A DNA stretch of 64,000 nt, from positions 1 through 64,000 of the forward strand of contig JADJIA010000001.1 in NCBI GenBank assembly GCA_016707285.1, given 5' to 3'. The position numbers were made by a program, and so were the translations under genes. The stretch is from Ignavibacteriales bacterium (GTDB lineage Bacteria > Bacteroidota > Ignavibacteria > Ignavibacteriales > Ignavibacteriaceae). Within the stretch, counting starts at the first letter, position 1; each line of letters begins with the position of its first letter. The notes below the pieces were generated by a model. The model was not told the origin of the DNA, did not search any database, and was given only the letters and a program-made list of their open reading frames with translations. Positions 17,301-25,566 of this stretch are shown piece by piece.

Positions 17301-17495
17301 ATGGGTATGGTGCCTATCGCAATTTCCACCAGTGATGGTTCCGAATGGAAATCGGGTTTGGCATGGGCAATTATTGGTGGTCTTTCAAGTTCACTTCTGC
17401 TCACTCTCGTTTTAGTGCCCGTGGTTTATGAACTTGTGGATTCAGTCAGGGATAAAATCAAGCGCAGGTTTGGTAAAAAAGAAGTAATAGCTTAA
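14385..17495 (+). CDS. RND efflux transporter permease, AcrB/HAE1 type
   Basis: A 1036-residue inner-membrane proton-driven pump with the RND layout: TM1, a large periplasmic porter loop, TM2-7, a second periplasmic loop, TM8-12. The proton-relay aspartates are in TM4 (GILVDDSIVVLENIYHH) and the conserved lysine is in TM10 (GLVAKNAILLVDRA). The hydrophobe/amphiphile efflux (HAE1) assignment rests on the N-terminal segment (SIKRPSLIIVIFTV and YPGASPDEVETSVTKIIEDA). Last gene of the TetR-TolC-MFP-RND operon, ending at a terminator shared with the convergent heavy-metal pump. Probable substrates are drugs, bile salts or solvents; the sequence does not say which. Confidence 0.93.
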   Translation: MTITELSIKRPSLIIVIFTVLILMGLFSFNQLSYELLPKISPPVIVIITTYPGASPDEVETSVTKIIEDAVSGQDQVTTVNATSSENVSLITVEFSQSVNIDFALQDAQRRVNQVIAKLPNDIDPPTLLKIALDEIPILRLGTTSTLPPNEFRTFLNDFIKPELAQVKGVAQINFVGGEEREIKILLNEERLKSYNLSIGTVTQIIKSANLDFPAGSIKDADGQFIVRVAGKFRNIDDVRNLTIIRTPGGSDILLSDVAEVVDGVKEFTQQSRINGVPSVGVQISKQSDANAVEVAKNSKQVLLDLEKQYKNIELKFDIAQDGSLFTITAADAVKFDLAVAVVLVALVMLLFLHSFRNSVIVLIAIPSSLISTFIAIYAFGFTLNLMTLLALSLVVGILVDDSIVVLENIYHHLEKGEDRRVAALKGRNEIGFAALSITLVDVAVFLPLALVTGIVGNILRQFSLVVVVSTLMSLIVSFTITPMLASRFSNITKFSDSTLFGRFVNGFERGFKKVTGDYLVLLQWGLNHKMTVFFVTTVLLIGSLSLVPLGFIGSEFMTVADRGEFTVVVDLPVSTNIKETNFKSMEIEKLIATIPEVKKVYTTVGSSSMGLIGQSSNYSISIDVTLSPRKERSKSTDQISEEIRQKLNVIPGYNVRVNPIGIFGAANQTPIMIVVSGANLDSVQVAAEKLADLVQTVPGTADVRLSSEQGNKEISVKVDRKLMAGFGLTLAEVAQTLRIAFTGDDNTKFRDGRNEFDIRIQLDEYSRNKTSALGEMVFTSRTGKQVKLSQFATLESTTGPSKLTRTDRNSAIYVYSQAVGRPTGSIAQDIDAKRATATFPEGVNFAYMGDVKMQGESFSSMLLALTAAILFVYLIMVALYDNWVYPFVVLFSIPVAMVGALLALAMTMKALSIFSMLGVVMLVGLVAKNAILLVDRASQMKIEQNVTSREALLEAGRSRLRPIIMTTLTMIMGMVPIAISTSDGSEWKSGLAWAIIGGLSSSLLLTLVLVPVVYELVDSVRDKIKRRFGKKEVIA

Positions 17496-17500
17496 AACTA

Positions 17501-17546
17501 AAAGAGGCTGTCTCGATAGTAAATATCCAGCAGCCTCTTTTTTTTT
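17501..17546. terminator. Bidirectional terminator between the two RND operons
   Basis: Stem AGAGGCTG / CAGCCTCT with an ~18-base loop, preceded by an A-rich stretch and followed by nine T residues. It lies between two convergent pump genes whose stops are 54 bases apart. Confidence 0.8.
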
Positions 17547-17548
17547 CT

Positions 17549-20500
17549 TTAATTTATTACTTTCGCCCGTTTTCGCTTTTCCACAATATAATAAATCACT
17601 GGAAGCAGCATCAAGGTTGCAAGTGTGGAAGTAAATAATCCGCCAATCACCACAGTTGCGAGAGGTCTTTGAACTTCTGAACCGGGGCCCGTATTAAATG
17701 CCATGGGGATAAATCCAAAACTTGCAACGAGGGCTGTCATTAAGACAGGTCGTAATCTGTCCGCCGTTCCCTCAACCACAGCTTTTCGAAGGTCTGCAAT
17801 TTTATCCTTTGTATGATTTAGATGCTCGATTAATACAATTCCATTAAGAACCGCTACTCCAAACAACGCCACAAACCCGATACTCGCTGAAATCGAGAGA
17901 TATAATCCCCTCGCCAAAAGAAAGAGGATTCCACCTGATAGAGCATAAGGCAGATTCAGGAAAATTAATCCGGCGTGAACAAAATTACCAAACATAAGGT
18001 AAAGCAATCCGAGAATTATAAAAATTGCCAGAGGAACAACTATATATAGATGTTGCATAGCCCTCTGCTGATCTTCAAAAGAGCCGCCATACTGAATAAA
18101 ATATCCGGCAGGCATATCAATCTCTTTCGAAATCTGCTCTTGCAAATTCGCGACATACGTTCCGATATCAATACCTTGCAGATTTATCCCGACGATAACT
18201 CTTCGCCATCCATTCTCCCGGGCTATCTCTCTGGGACCCTCCTGATTGGAAATATTTGCCACTTCTTTCAAAGCAATGCTTCCACCCGAGGGTAATTGAA
18301 CAGGAATGTTTGAGATATCATCAAACGACTTCCTAAAATCCTCCCTCAACCTGACAACAATATCAAATCGCTTTTGTCCTTCATAAACTGTTCCGGCAGC
18401 ATTACCACCAATTCCGGTTTCAACAACCTGTTGAACATCATCAACATTCAAACCAAATTTTGAAATGGCCTCTCTATCGATCTGAATTGTTAGGTATGGC
18501 TGACCTGACGATTTCTCAACAAAAAAATTGTCAGTACCATCAAGAGACGCCACTTCCCTTGCAATGTTGTCTGCGATAAGAGATAGTTTATCCAGATCTT
18601 CTCCATAAATTTTCACAGCAAGATCAGATTTTACGCCGGAAGTAAGTTCATCAACTCTCATCGCAATCGGCTGTGTAAAGTTATATGAGAGTCCGGGTTC
18701 TTTATCGAGGAAAGGTTTTATCTGCTCCTGGATTTTCTCCTTTGTCATTCCATCCCGCCATTCATTCATCGGTTTTAATACCACCCAAACATCAGTTTGG
18801 TGCACACCCATCCAATCGTTGGCAAGGTCTGATCTTCCTGTTTTTGGCACAACGGTTTTGACTTCAGGTATATTCGCCATAATATACTTCCCGAGATCAT
18901 TTGCCCTTTCCATCGATTCTTTTAAAGTAACGCTGGGAAGCCTCACTTGCTCAACAAGAATCGATCCTTCATCCAGCTCGGGTAAAAATTCTGTACCAAG
19001 GAACGGAATTGTGGAAATTGATGCAATGATTACGAGAGTGGAAACCAGGATTACTAACTTTTTTTGATCCAAATGCCGCTCAAGTTGTCTCGAATAAACC
19101 GGTTTTATCCATTCAATCAGATAGTTTTTTCTTACTTTCACACCTTTTCTGAAGACAATTGCGGAAACAGCGGGAACATAAACAAGAGCCAGAATTAAAG
19201 AACCAAATACTGCGGTAGCCACCGTAATTGCCATTGGTCTAAAGAGTATCCCTTCAACACCGGAAAAAGTTGCTATTGGAACATAAACCATCAATATGAT
19301 CAACACACCAAAAAAGATAGGTCGTGCAACTTCGTGCGCAGCCTCTCTAATTATTTCACCTTTGTTTTTACCGGGGTCCTTCTGCAGCTTCGATACTATG
19401 TTTTCAACCATTACAACCGAACCATCTACCACCATACCAAAATCAATTGCACCAAGACTCATCAGGTTTGCAGCCAATCCAAATTCCTTCATCCCGATAA
19501 ATGCAAACAACATCGAAAAAGGAATGACAGAGGCAACTATAAGTGCACCTTTAATCTCGCCCAGAAGCAATAACAACACTGCAATTACAAAAAAGCCACC
19601 TTCCAAAAGGTTGGTTTTGATTGTTGATGTGGTTCTGTCAACAAGATCGGATTGATCGTAGAACTTTTCTATTGTCACACCTTTTGGCAGATTTGTGTTG
19701 ATATCATCAATTTTTTGATTTATTAACGATATAACCTCCTTGCCATCACCACCTCGAAGCATCATCACAATTCCGGTGACTACTTCCCCTTTACCGTCTT
19801 TTGTGACACCACCCTGCCGTAACTGTTCAGTAATCTTCACTTCCGCAATATCACCAATGGAGATGGACCTGTCGGGGAGCTTTTTAACAATTATTGCGGA
19901 AATGTCAGTTGCATTTCTGATTTGTCCAAAACCCCTTACGATATATTGTTCCCTGTTGTGCTCAAGGTAATTACCTCCCGATACACTATTATTACTTTCA
20001 ATAGCATCAAGAATCTCCTTAAACCCTATGTCATATGCTCTCAATTTTCCCGGGGTTACCACAACCTCATATTGTTTTACAAATCCACCAAAAGAATTTA
20101 TTTCAGTAACACCCTGGATGGTTTTAAGCTGAGGTGCAATTATCCAATCCTGGAATGTTCTCAATTCAGTTAATGAGTAGCCCTCCCCTTTTACAACATA
20201 CTGATAAATCTCCCCCAGAGCCGTTGAAATTGGACCGAGATTGGGAGTTGACACTCCGGGAGGCAGTTGATCAAGAACGCTCTGTAAACGCTGTGAGACT
20301 ATCTGACGGGCAAAATAAATATCCTGTGATTCATCAAACTCCACGATAACCGCCGATAGCCCAAATTGTGAAGTTGATCTTACTTCTCTGACTCCCGGAA
20401 GACCGTTCATTGCCGTTTCAATGGGGTAACTCACAAGTTTTTCTACATCATAGGGTGAATACCTGCCGGCTTTAGTGATAACAAGCACCTGCACAGGGGT

Positions 20501-20626
20501 TACATCAGGAAGCGAATTTATCGGCAACACGCTTAGTGAATAAAAACCACCAAATGCCATTAAAATGATTAAGCTAAGTGCAACAACCTTTTGTCTTAAA
20601 CTGAAATCAATTATTCCCTTAAGCAT
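17549..20626 (-). CDS. Heavy-metal RND efflux permease, CusA/CzcA family
   Basis: A 1025-residue inner-membrane pump of the heavy-metal efflux (HME) branch. HME features are the N terminus IIDFSLRQKVVALSL, LPDVTPVQVLVITKAG, YPIETAMNGLPGVREVRS in the porter domain, and the TM4 motif AIDFGMVVDGSVVMVEN. The second half has ALSGGILFLLARGLYLS and GVAVLNGIVLIEHLN, as in CusA/CzcA. It is followed (upstream on the minus strand) by its adaptor with a 3-base gap and then a TolC-type gene. Metal specificity (Cu/Ag versus Co/Zn/Cd) cannot be settled by eye. No metal-sensor gene lies in the operon. Confidence 0.92.
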   Translation of the reverse strand: MLKGIIDFSLRQKVVALSLIILMAFGGFYSLSVLPINSLPDVTPVQVLVITKAGRYSPYDVEKLVSYPIETAMNGLPGVREVRSTSQFGLSAVIVEFDESQDIYFARQIVSQRLQSVLDQLPPGVSTPNLGPISTALGEIYQYVVKGEGYSLTELRTFQDWIIAPQLKTIQGVTEINSFGGFVKQYEVVVTPGKLRAYDIGFKEILDAIESNNSVSGGNYLEHNREQYIVRGFGQIRNATDISAIIVKKLPDRSISIGDIAEVKITEQLRQGGVTKDGKGEVVTGIVMMLRGGDGKEVISLINQKIDDINTNLPKGVTIEKFYDQSDLVDRTTSTIKTNLLEGGFFVIAVLLLLLGEIKGALIVASVIPFSMLFAFIGMKEFGLAANLMSLGAIDFGMVVDGSVVMVENIVSKLQKDPGKNKGEIIREAAHEVARPIFFGVLIILMVYVPIATFSGVEGILFRPMAITVATAVFGSLILALVYVPAVSAIVFRKGVKVRKNYLIEWIKPVYSRQLERHLDQKKLVILVSTLVIIASISTIPFLGTEFLPELDEGSILVEQVRLPSVTLKESMERANDLGKYIMANIPEVKTVVPKTGRSDLANDWMGVHQTDVWVVLKPMNEWRDGMTKEKIQEQIKPFLDKEPGLSYNFTQPIAMRVDELTSGVKSDLAVKIYGEDLDKLSLIADNIAREVASLDGTDNFFVEKSSGQPYLTIQIDREAISKFGLNVDDVQQVVETGIGGNAAGTVYEGQKRFDIVVRLREDFRKSFDDISNIPVQLPSGGSIALKEVANISNQEGPREIARENGWRRVIVGINLQGIDIGTYVANLQEQISKEIDMPAGYFIQYGGSFEDQQRAMQHLYIVVPLAIFIILGLLYLMFGNFVHAGLIFLNLPYALSGGILFLLARGLYLSISASIGFVALFGVAVLNGIVLIEHLNHTKDKIADLRKAVVEGTADRLRPVLMTALVASFGFIPMAFNTGPGSEVQRPLATVVIGGLFTSTLATLMLLPVIYYIVEKRKRAKVIN

Positions 20627-20629
20627 AGG

Positions 20630-21799
20630 TTATTCTCCTTCACCTGATGCTTGGGAAAGTGCTTTCAAATCAAATACATTACTTATCGCAATTTCTTCTC
20701 CGGGATTCAGACCCTCTTCGATAATTGCCATCTTTTCTGTACTCTTTTTAACCCTGACTGGTCGTAGTATATATTTCAGTTCACTTTGCCTCACAAAAAC
20801 GAATGGTTCTTCACCCTGGTAAATAATCGATTCAAGCGGAATCCCTATTACAGGCTCTTCTGTTCCTGTTGAAATTTCCATCCTGAGAATCTGACCGGGT
20901 TTGGGCCATTCCCTCTTGGTTGCAACAATCGAATTTACAGTAATCGCTTTGTTCATCTCATCTATGGATGGATTTATTGTTCCTATCTTACCTTCTAAAT
21001 ATTGATCGGGATCATCTTTAGAGTAAACAATAAATTTATCTCCTGATCCAACCAGACGAAGATCTTCCGGCGCAATATACCCCCTGATTTGAACTTTTGA
21101 GAGATTTACGATTGTCATCATGTTCTCATATGCAGTTACAGCCTGACCAGGGACTATTAAATCTTCATTTATTATTCCTGACATGGGACTTAGAATTTTT
21201 AATACCGGGTATTTTATGTTGTTTGCATTAAATTGATCAATCTGAGTCTCAGGAACGCCCACAGAACGCAGTCTTGCCTTCGCAGCCGAAACAGCCGCTA
21301 CCGACCGTTCATAGTCCGCTCTGATCTCCTCAAGCCTGCTTTCCGTACTAATCCCCTTCTCTTTCAACTGGATATTTCGGTCAAGTTTACTTTTTTGAAA
21401 CCCGAGTTCCGACTTGGCTTTTATTAGATCGGCAATGAGATCCGCAAACTCGAGACTTTCGAGCTCACATACAATTTCCCCCCTGGATACCCGATCACCA
21501 TCATTTTTAAGTTTTTTAATTACTCTTCCATTGATTGGAGAACTAACCCTCGCCACATTTGACGGGGCAGGAAAAACAGTTGATGCAACCACCAAACTGT
21601 AATCAAGTGATTTCTTTTCGACTTTGTAAGTTTTGATTTTTAAAATATCTGACTGTTCGTTTGTCAAAATAATTTCTTGATATTTTTTTACCGAAGTGGT
21701 CTTTTTCTTGTTTTGAGCCGGTTCTTTTTCCTCTGAACAACCGGAAAAAGCAAAAACTGCTGAAATAATAAGGGATAAAAGAGTCAATTGGAATTTCAT
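20630..21799 (-). CDS. Heavy-metal efflux periplasmic adaptor (CusB/CzcB-like lipoprotein)
   Basis: Adaptor subunit of the heavy-metal RND system. The start at 21799 follows GGAAAG by six bases and yields a lipoprotein signal with the lipobox FSGC at about residues 19-22; an upstream ATG at 21835 would overlap the preceding gene and bury the signal. The lipoyl halves are NGRVIKKLKNDGDRVSRGE and PVLKILSPMSGIINEDLIVPGQ, separated by a helical hairpin containing KSELGFQKSKLDRN. No extra His/Met-rich N-terminal metal-binding segment is visible. Ends 3 bases before the pump gene. Confidence 0.9.
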   Translation of the reverse strand: MKFQLTLLSLIISAVFAFSGCSEEKEPAQNKKKTTSVKKYQEIILTNEQSDILKIKTYKVEKKSLDYSLVVASTVFPAPSNVARVSSPINGRVIKKLKNDGDRVSRGEIVCELESLEFADLIADLIKAKSELGFQKSKLDRNIQLKEKGISTESRLEEIRADYERSVAAVSAAKARLRSVGVPETQIDQFNANNIKYPVLKILSPMSGIINEDLIVPGQAVTAYENMMTIVNLSKVQIRGYIAPEDLRLVGSGDKFIVYSKDDPDQYLEGKIGTINPSIDEMNKAITVNSIVATKREWPKPGQILRMEISTGTEEPVIGIPLESIIYQGEEPFVFVRQSELKYILRPVRVKKSTEKMAIIEEGLNPGEEIAISNVFDLKALSQASGEGE

Positions 21800-21812
21800 A
21801 GTCGGCTTTCCA

Positions 21813-23081
21813 TTATTCATTATATAAAAATTCACGATCTGAGAATCGTTCGAGTTCGATCAACCTGTGTTGATAATCAAGCAAATAACCATAATAGCGT
21901 TTTGAGCTCGAGAGATAAGTTCTTTGTGCCTCGAGTAAATTTAAAAAATCAATTTCCCCCAATTGATAACCTTCAGTCGTGAGGCGAAGCAATTCTTCAC
22001 TGTCACTCAAAATTCCTCGAATAAATCTGCCGATGTTCTCGTTTGCGGCTTCGTATCCATGCCATGCAATTTCAACTTCCTTCTTCATTAATAGAAGTTC
22101 TTCTCTGTACTTCTCTTCACTCGCCACTATGTTGGCTGTGGCTTCCTCGATTTTACCGTTTTGATTCATACTAAACCAAAGTGGGACAGAAAACCCCACC
22201 TCAAATCCAAATGATTTAAATCCTGAACCCATATCCTGACCGAACAGACTTAGTGAAAAATTGGGATAAAATGAATTGCCGGCAAATTCCCTGTAATTTT
22301 TTGCCGATTCTATTGATTTCATTTTGGCGAGAACTCCCGGCATCGACACAAAACTACTCAAAATATCATCCTGTGAAATTTCAATAGCCTCGTAATAGAG
22401 AGTATCAGGAAATTTAATAGAATATTTTTGCTGAGAAGTTTCCAGTCCAATCACATTAAAAAGTGAATATCGAGAGCGATGCATATTGTTGGTTGCTTCA
22501 GAAATTGAATTCCTGGCTTCATCAGCCTGAATTTTTGCTTTAAGCAGCTCCGTTTTGGTTGCCTCACCGGATGTATATTTGAGATTAACCGCTTCGAGCA
22601 GTTGTTGAGAGATTTGAAACTCATTCTCTGCAAGGTGAAGCATCTCGAGACCGTATTGAAGTTCCGAGTATAGTTTTTTTATCTCTTCACGAAGTAGAAG
22701 AGTTTTGTTTTTATACTCAAGTTCAAGTGACTCTATTGCAGTGTTAATAGATTTGTTGAGGGTGGATGTTTTAGTCGGAAATTCAATTTCTTGAGTTATC
22801 CCGATTCGTTGCTCATCATAAGAAGTAAATGAACTGTTGCCTATTCCTTCTCTGCCATAAGAAATCACAGGATCAACAAGTCCGCTGTTGCTTTTTAATT
22901 CACCTCTTTTTTTATCAATCTCAGCCTTTAATATCCTTAGAGCCGGGTTTTGCTGAACAGCCAAAGAAATTGCGCTTCTCACCGTCACGATGTTTGTGTC
23001 TGTTCGATTTGAGCCTGATTGCGCTGCGAGCAATGTGGAAATACTAAAAAAATAAAATAAATAAAGAATCATTTTAGACAT
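21813..23081 (-). CDS. TolC-type outer-membrane protein of the heavy-metal efflux operon
   Basis: Outer-membrane factor of CusC/CzcC type, 422 residues. The open frame continues 83 codons further upstream, but that part is Lys-rich and lacks a signal; ATG 23081 with AGG six bases ahead begins a clear signal peptide ending LLAAQ, so I chose it. Two OEP repeats are visible: AISLAVQQNPALRILKAEI in the first and the second-half strand NFSLSLFGQDMG followed by a long helix. First gene of the three-gene metal-efflux operon; the ~110 bases upstream probably hold the promoter, but I could not define one. Confidence 0.88.
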   Translation of the reverse strand: MSKMILYLFYFFSISTLLAAQSGSNRTDTNIVTVRSAISLAVQQNPALRILKAEIDKKRGELKSNSGLVDPVISYGREGIGNSSFTSYDEQRIGITQEIEFPTKTSTLNKSINTAIESLELEYKNKTLLLREEIKKLYSELQYGLEMLHLAENEFQISQQLLEAVNLKYTSGEATKTELLKAKIQADEARNSISEATNNMHRSRYSLFNVIGLETSQQKYSIKFPDTLYYEAIEISQDDILSSFVSMPGVLAKMKSIESAKNYREFAGNSFYPNFSLSLFGQDMGSGFKSFGFEVGFSVPLWFSMNQNGKIEEATANIVASEEKYREELLLMKKEVEIAWHGYEAANENIGRFIRGILSDSEELLRLTTEGYQLGEIDFLNLLEAQRTYLSSSKRYYGYLLDYQHRLIELERFSDREFLYNE

Positions 23082-23193
23082 AACTACCTTGAATATATTA
23101 TGATCAACACGAATAGTCAGTCGCTTTTCGTCCTGGTTTACATAAATAAAAAAAATCTTTTTCTTAAAGTAATAATTTGATGCAACAAAACTA

Positions 23194-23219
23194 AAAAAGC
23201 CGCAAAATTGCGGCTTTTT
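23194..23219 (-). terminator. Terminator after the phosphate transporter gene
   Basis: Perfect 12-bp stem AAAAAGCCGCAA / TTGCGGCTTTTT with a two-base loop, symmetric for both strands. It lies downstream of the Pit gene (stop 23245) and upstream of the outer-membrane gene. Confidence 0.75.
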
Positions 23220-23244
23220 AACTCTAAAAATTATGATCAGTATT

Positions 23245-24849
23245 TCAGTGAGCTGTTTTATCCACTTCTTCTTCTTTCTTCTCCTGCTCACCATGATATT
23301 TATGAGTTCTGAAAATAAGAAATACTGCAAAAGCCAAAATCAGCATAATCGCAGCCAATCCACCAAACGAAATTATTATGGCAAAAATAAATGATATCAT
23401 CAAGGCAAAAACGGCAGTTAAAAACCAACCGCCAACAACAGTTATTACACCGTTTACTCGATTAACAACATTATCTTTTTCCCATGCTCTGTCGGCGAGT
23501 GAAGAGCCCATGGCAACAATAAAAGTAACAAAAGTGGTCGAAAGTGGTAATTTAAGAGAGGTTCCAAAAGAAATCAAGCTGGATGCGACAACGAGGTTAA
23601 CAGAAGCTCTGATAAGATCAAATGCGGGCATTTTACCATCTGCAGCTCTCTCCGGTTGGTATTTGGTTTTGTCAAATCTGCCATTTATCCAGTTTTGAAT
23701 TATGCCGGGCACTACAGCTTTGATCAAATCAAGTAAAAAGAGTGAACCCTGTACCACCCCTTTTGCAATTGAAGATTTTTTAAACTTTTCTTTACCTTTT
23801 CCCTGTCTCGAGAGATTAACTTCTGTTTTTGTCACAGAATTGGATTTTTTCGATTTCCAAATTGTAACAATCATTACCGCCCCGGAGAGAATAAGGATCA
23901 CAAAAGGTACAGTTCCTTCATTGTGAAGAACTCCCATCATATTTCCGGAAGGGTCAGCGTCGAAACTGACACTCTGAAATGCCTGAAAACCTGCCAGTGG
24001 AACTCCGATGAAGTTTACCAGATCATTAGCAGAAAAAGAAAACGCCAGGGCAAAGGTGCCGGCAATTACGATTGGTTTAAGTATGTTGAATTTGAGCAGG
24101 TTATTAAAGACCAGAAAGATTAAAAAGAATCCAAAAAAGGAGATTAATAAACTTTCAGGTTTATGGGCTGAAATCCATTCTGCGATTACTGTGTGCTCAA
24201 AAACCGAACCCTTAATTCCCTTTGTAAAGAGGAAAAAAGTAATCATCGAAAATGCCACTGCACCGAAGATTGCGCCATAACGCGGCATTTTGGATTTGTA
24301 GTCAAAAGTAAAAATCAGTCTGGTTATGTATTGAACTATAAAGGAAGCATTAAAAGAGATTACAACTGAGAGGAAAATTCCACTAATTATCAAGAAAGCA
24401 CGGTCGGTGTTGATGTAAGACATTACAGTATCAATCCCACCCGATGTTTGCATTACTGTGTAAGCTGCAGTACCCATTGCAGCTCCCAACAAACCAAAAA
24501 CGAGGGAAACTGTTGTAGAGGTAGGAAGCCCGAATGTGTTGTAAAGATCAAGGAGCAACACATCTGTGAACATCACTGCTACAAAAAGTCCCATTATCTG
24601 TGCAAAAGTGAACATTTCAGGATTAAATAATCCTTTTCTTGCAACCTCCATCATCCCACTCGAAAACAGCGCTCCTCCAAGAACTCCAAGACTGGCAAAT
24701 ATCAGAATAATATGGCGGGGAGCAACCTTTGATCCAATTGCCGAATTAAGAAAGTTTACTGCATCATTGGCAACACCAAAAACAAGGTCGGAAAGGGCAA
24801 GAGCAAAAAGAACAAGAACAATAATTATATAATAAATTTCCATATTCAT
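23245..24849 (-). CDS. Inorganic phosphate transporter, PiT family
   Basis: Low-affinity phosphate permease coupled to a cation gradient. The duplicated PiT signature is seen: GVANDAVNFLNSAIGS near the N terminus and SANDLVNFIGVPLAG in the second half, with TM segments containing GLPTSTTVSLVFGLLGAA and LKLPLSTTFVTFIVAMGSSLADRAW. A hydrophilic segment around residues 345-420 separates the two transport domains. Length ~535 residues, as in the longer bacterial members. The frame starts at 24864; I chose the ATG at 24849, though 24843 is equally possible. Monocistronic; no PhoU-like partner gene lies next to it. Confidence 0.9.
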   Translation of the reverse strand: MNMEIYYIIIVLVLFALALSDLVFGVANDAVNFLNSAIGSKVAPRHIILIFASLGVLGGALFSSGMMEVARKGLFNPEMFTFAQIMGLFVAVMFTDVLLLDLYNTFGLPTSTTVSLVFGLLGAAMGTAAYTVMQTSGGIDTVMSYINTDRAFLIISGIFLSVVISFNASFIVQYITRLIFTFDYKSKMPRYGAIFGAVAFSMITFFLFTKGIKGSVFEHTVIAEWISAHKPESLLISFFGFFLIFLVFNNLLKFNILKPIVIAGTFALAFSFSANDLVNFIGVPLAGFQAFQSVSFDADPSGNMMGVLHNEGTVPFVILILSGAVMIVTIWKSKKSNSVTKTEVNLSRQGKGKEKFKKSSIAKGVVQGSLFLLDLIKAVVPGIIQNWINGRFDKTKYQPERAADGKMPAFDLIRASVNLVVASSLISFGTSLKLPLSTTFVTFIVAMGSSLADRAWEKDNVVNRVNGVITVVGGWFLTAVFALMISFIFAIIISFGGLAAIMLILAFAVFLIFRTHKYHGEQEKKEEEVDKTAH

Positions 24850-24952
24850 CTCGTAAGTGAACAAAAGTGAGAATTTTAAAAACCCACATCGTAAAACTAA
24901 AATTAAATCAGGAAAATAATCTTAAAATGTCATGTTAAGAAATCATTAAGAA

Positions 24953-25474
24953 TTAAATTCTTGCCCCTGGTCGATAGCCACGATATGGCAAAGATGACTG
25001 TACTGAAATGAATGCCTTGGGGTCGATTGATTCAACAAGCTTGATCATCCCCTTCAATTTTTTTCTGTCAACAACCGACATAATCATATTTGTGCCACCT
25101 GTTAATCCGACTGCAGGGATTGAAGTTACTCCAAAAGAAGATGATCTCATCTCGGCTGCTATCTCATCCGATTTCAGGAGTGAAACTATGCTGACCTGTA
25201 CAAATCCAAGACCAATCTGTTGTTCGAGCCAGATACCCACTACATTACCAAGCCCGTAGCCCGTTGCGTATCCCAGGATCATCCAGGGGTTGTCATTTAA
25301 AAATTGAAAAATCTGACTTATGGCAATAACCCAAATGGCAGCCTCAAAAAAACCGACCAATCCCGCAAGGTACTTTTTACCTTGAACAACGAGAATTGTC
25401 CTAAGAGTACCAAGGCTGACATCACAAACTCTTAGAAGTCCAACAATAACAGGACCAAAAACGCCTTCAAACAT
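24953..25474 (-). CDS. UPF0316 (DUF2179/DUF5698) membrane protein
   Basis: A small membrane protein of the YebE-like UPF0316 family: an N-terminal membrane part with LRVCDVSLGTLRTI and three to four hydrophobic segments, then a soluble C-terminal DUF2179 domain with GGTNMIMSVVDRKKLKGMIKLVESIDPKAFISVQ. The family function is not established; DUF2179 resembles a small ligand-binding domain. I chose ATG 25474 over the GTG at 25486 because GTGAG lies at Shine-Dalgarno distance and the family usually starts near this point. It follows the membrane-SpeE gene by ~90 bases and may be the last member of that cluster. Confidence 0.82.
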   Translation of the reverse strand: MFEGVFGPVIVGLLRVCDVSLGTLRTILVVQGKKYLAGLVGFFEAAIWVIAISQIFQFLNDNPWMILGYATGYGLGNVVGIWLEQQIGLGFVQVSIVSLLKSDEIAAEMRSSSFGVTSIPAVGLTGGTNMIMSVVDRKKLKGMIKLVESIDPKAFISVQSSLPYRGYRPGARI

Positions 25475-25530
25475 ATAAAAACTCACATTGATTTAATTAA
25501 AACCTGAATTGGGATTTAACTGCACATAAC

Positions 25531-25566
25531 ACTTAATAATTAATACCTGATACTTAATAATTAATA
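25531..25566. repeat. Tandem direct repeat of 15 bp at the end of the speE-like gene
   Basis: ACTTAATAATTAATA occurs at 25531-25545 and again at 25552-25566; the second copy contains the stop codon of the speE-like gene (25561-25563). Period 21 bases. Confidence 0.7.
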
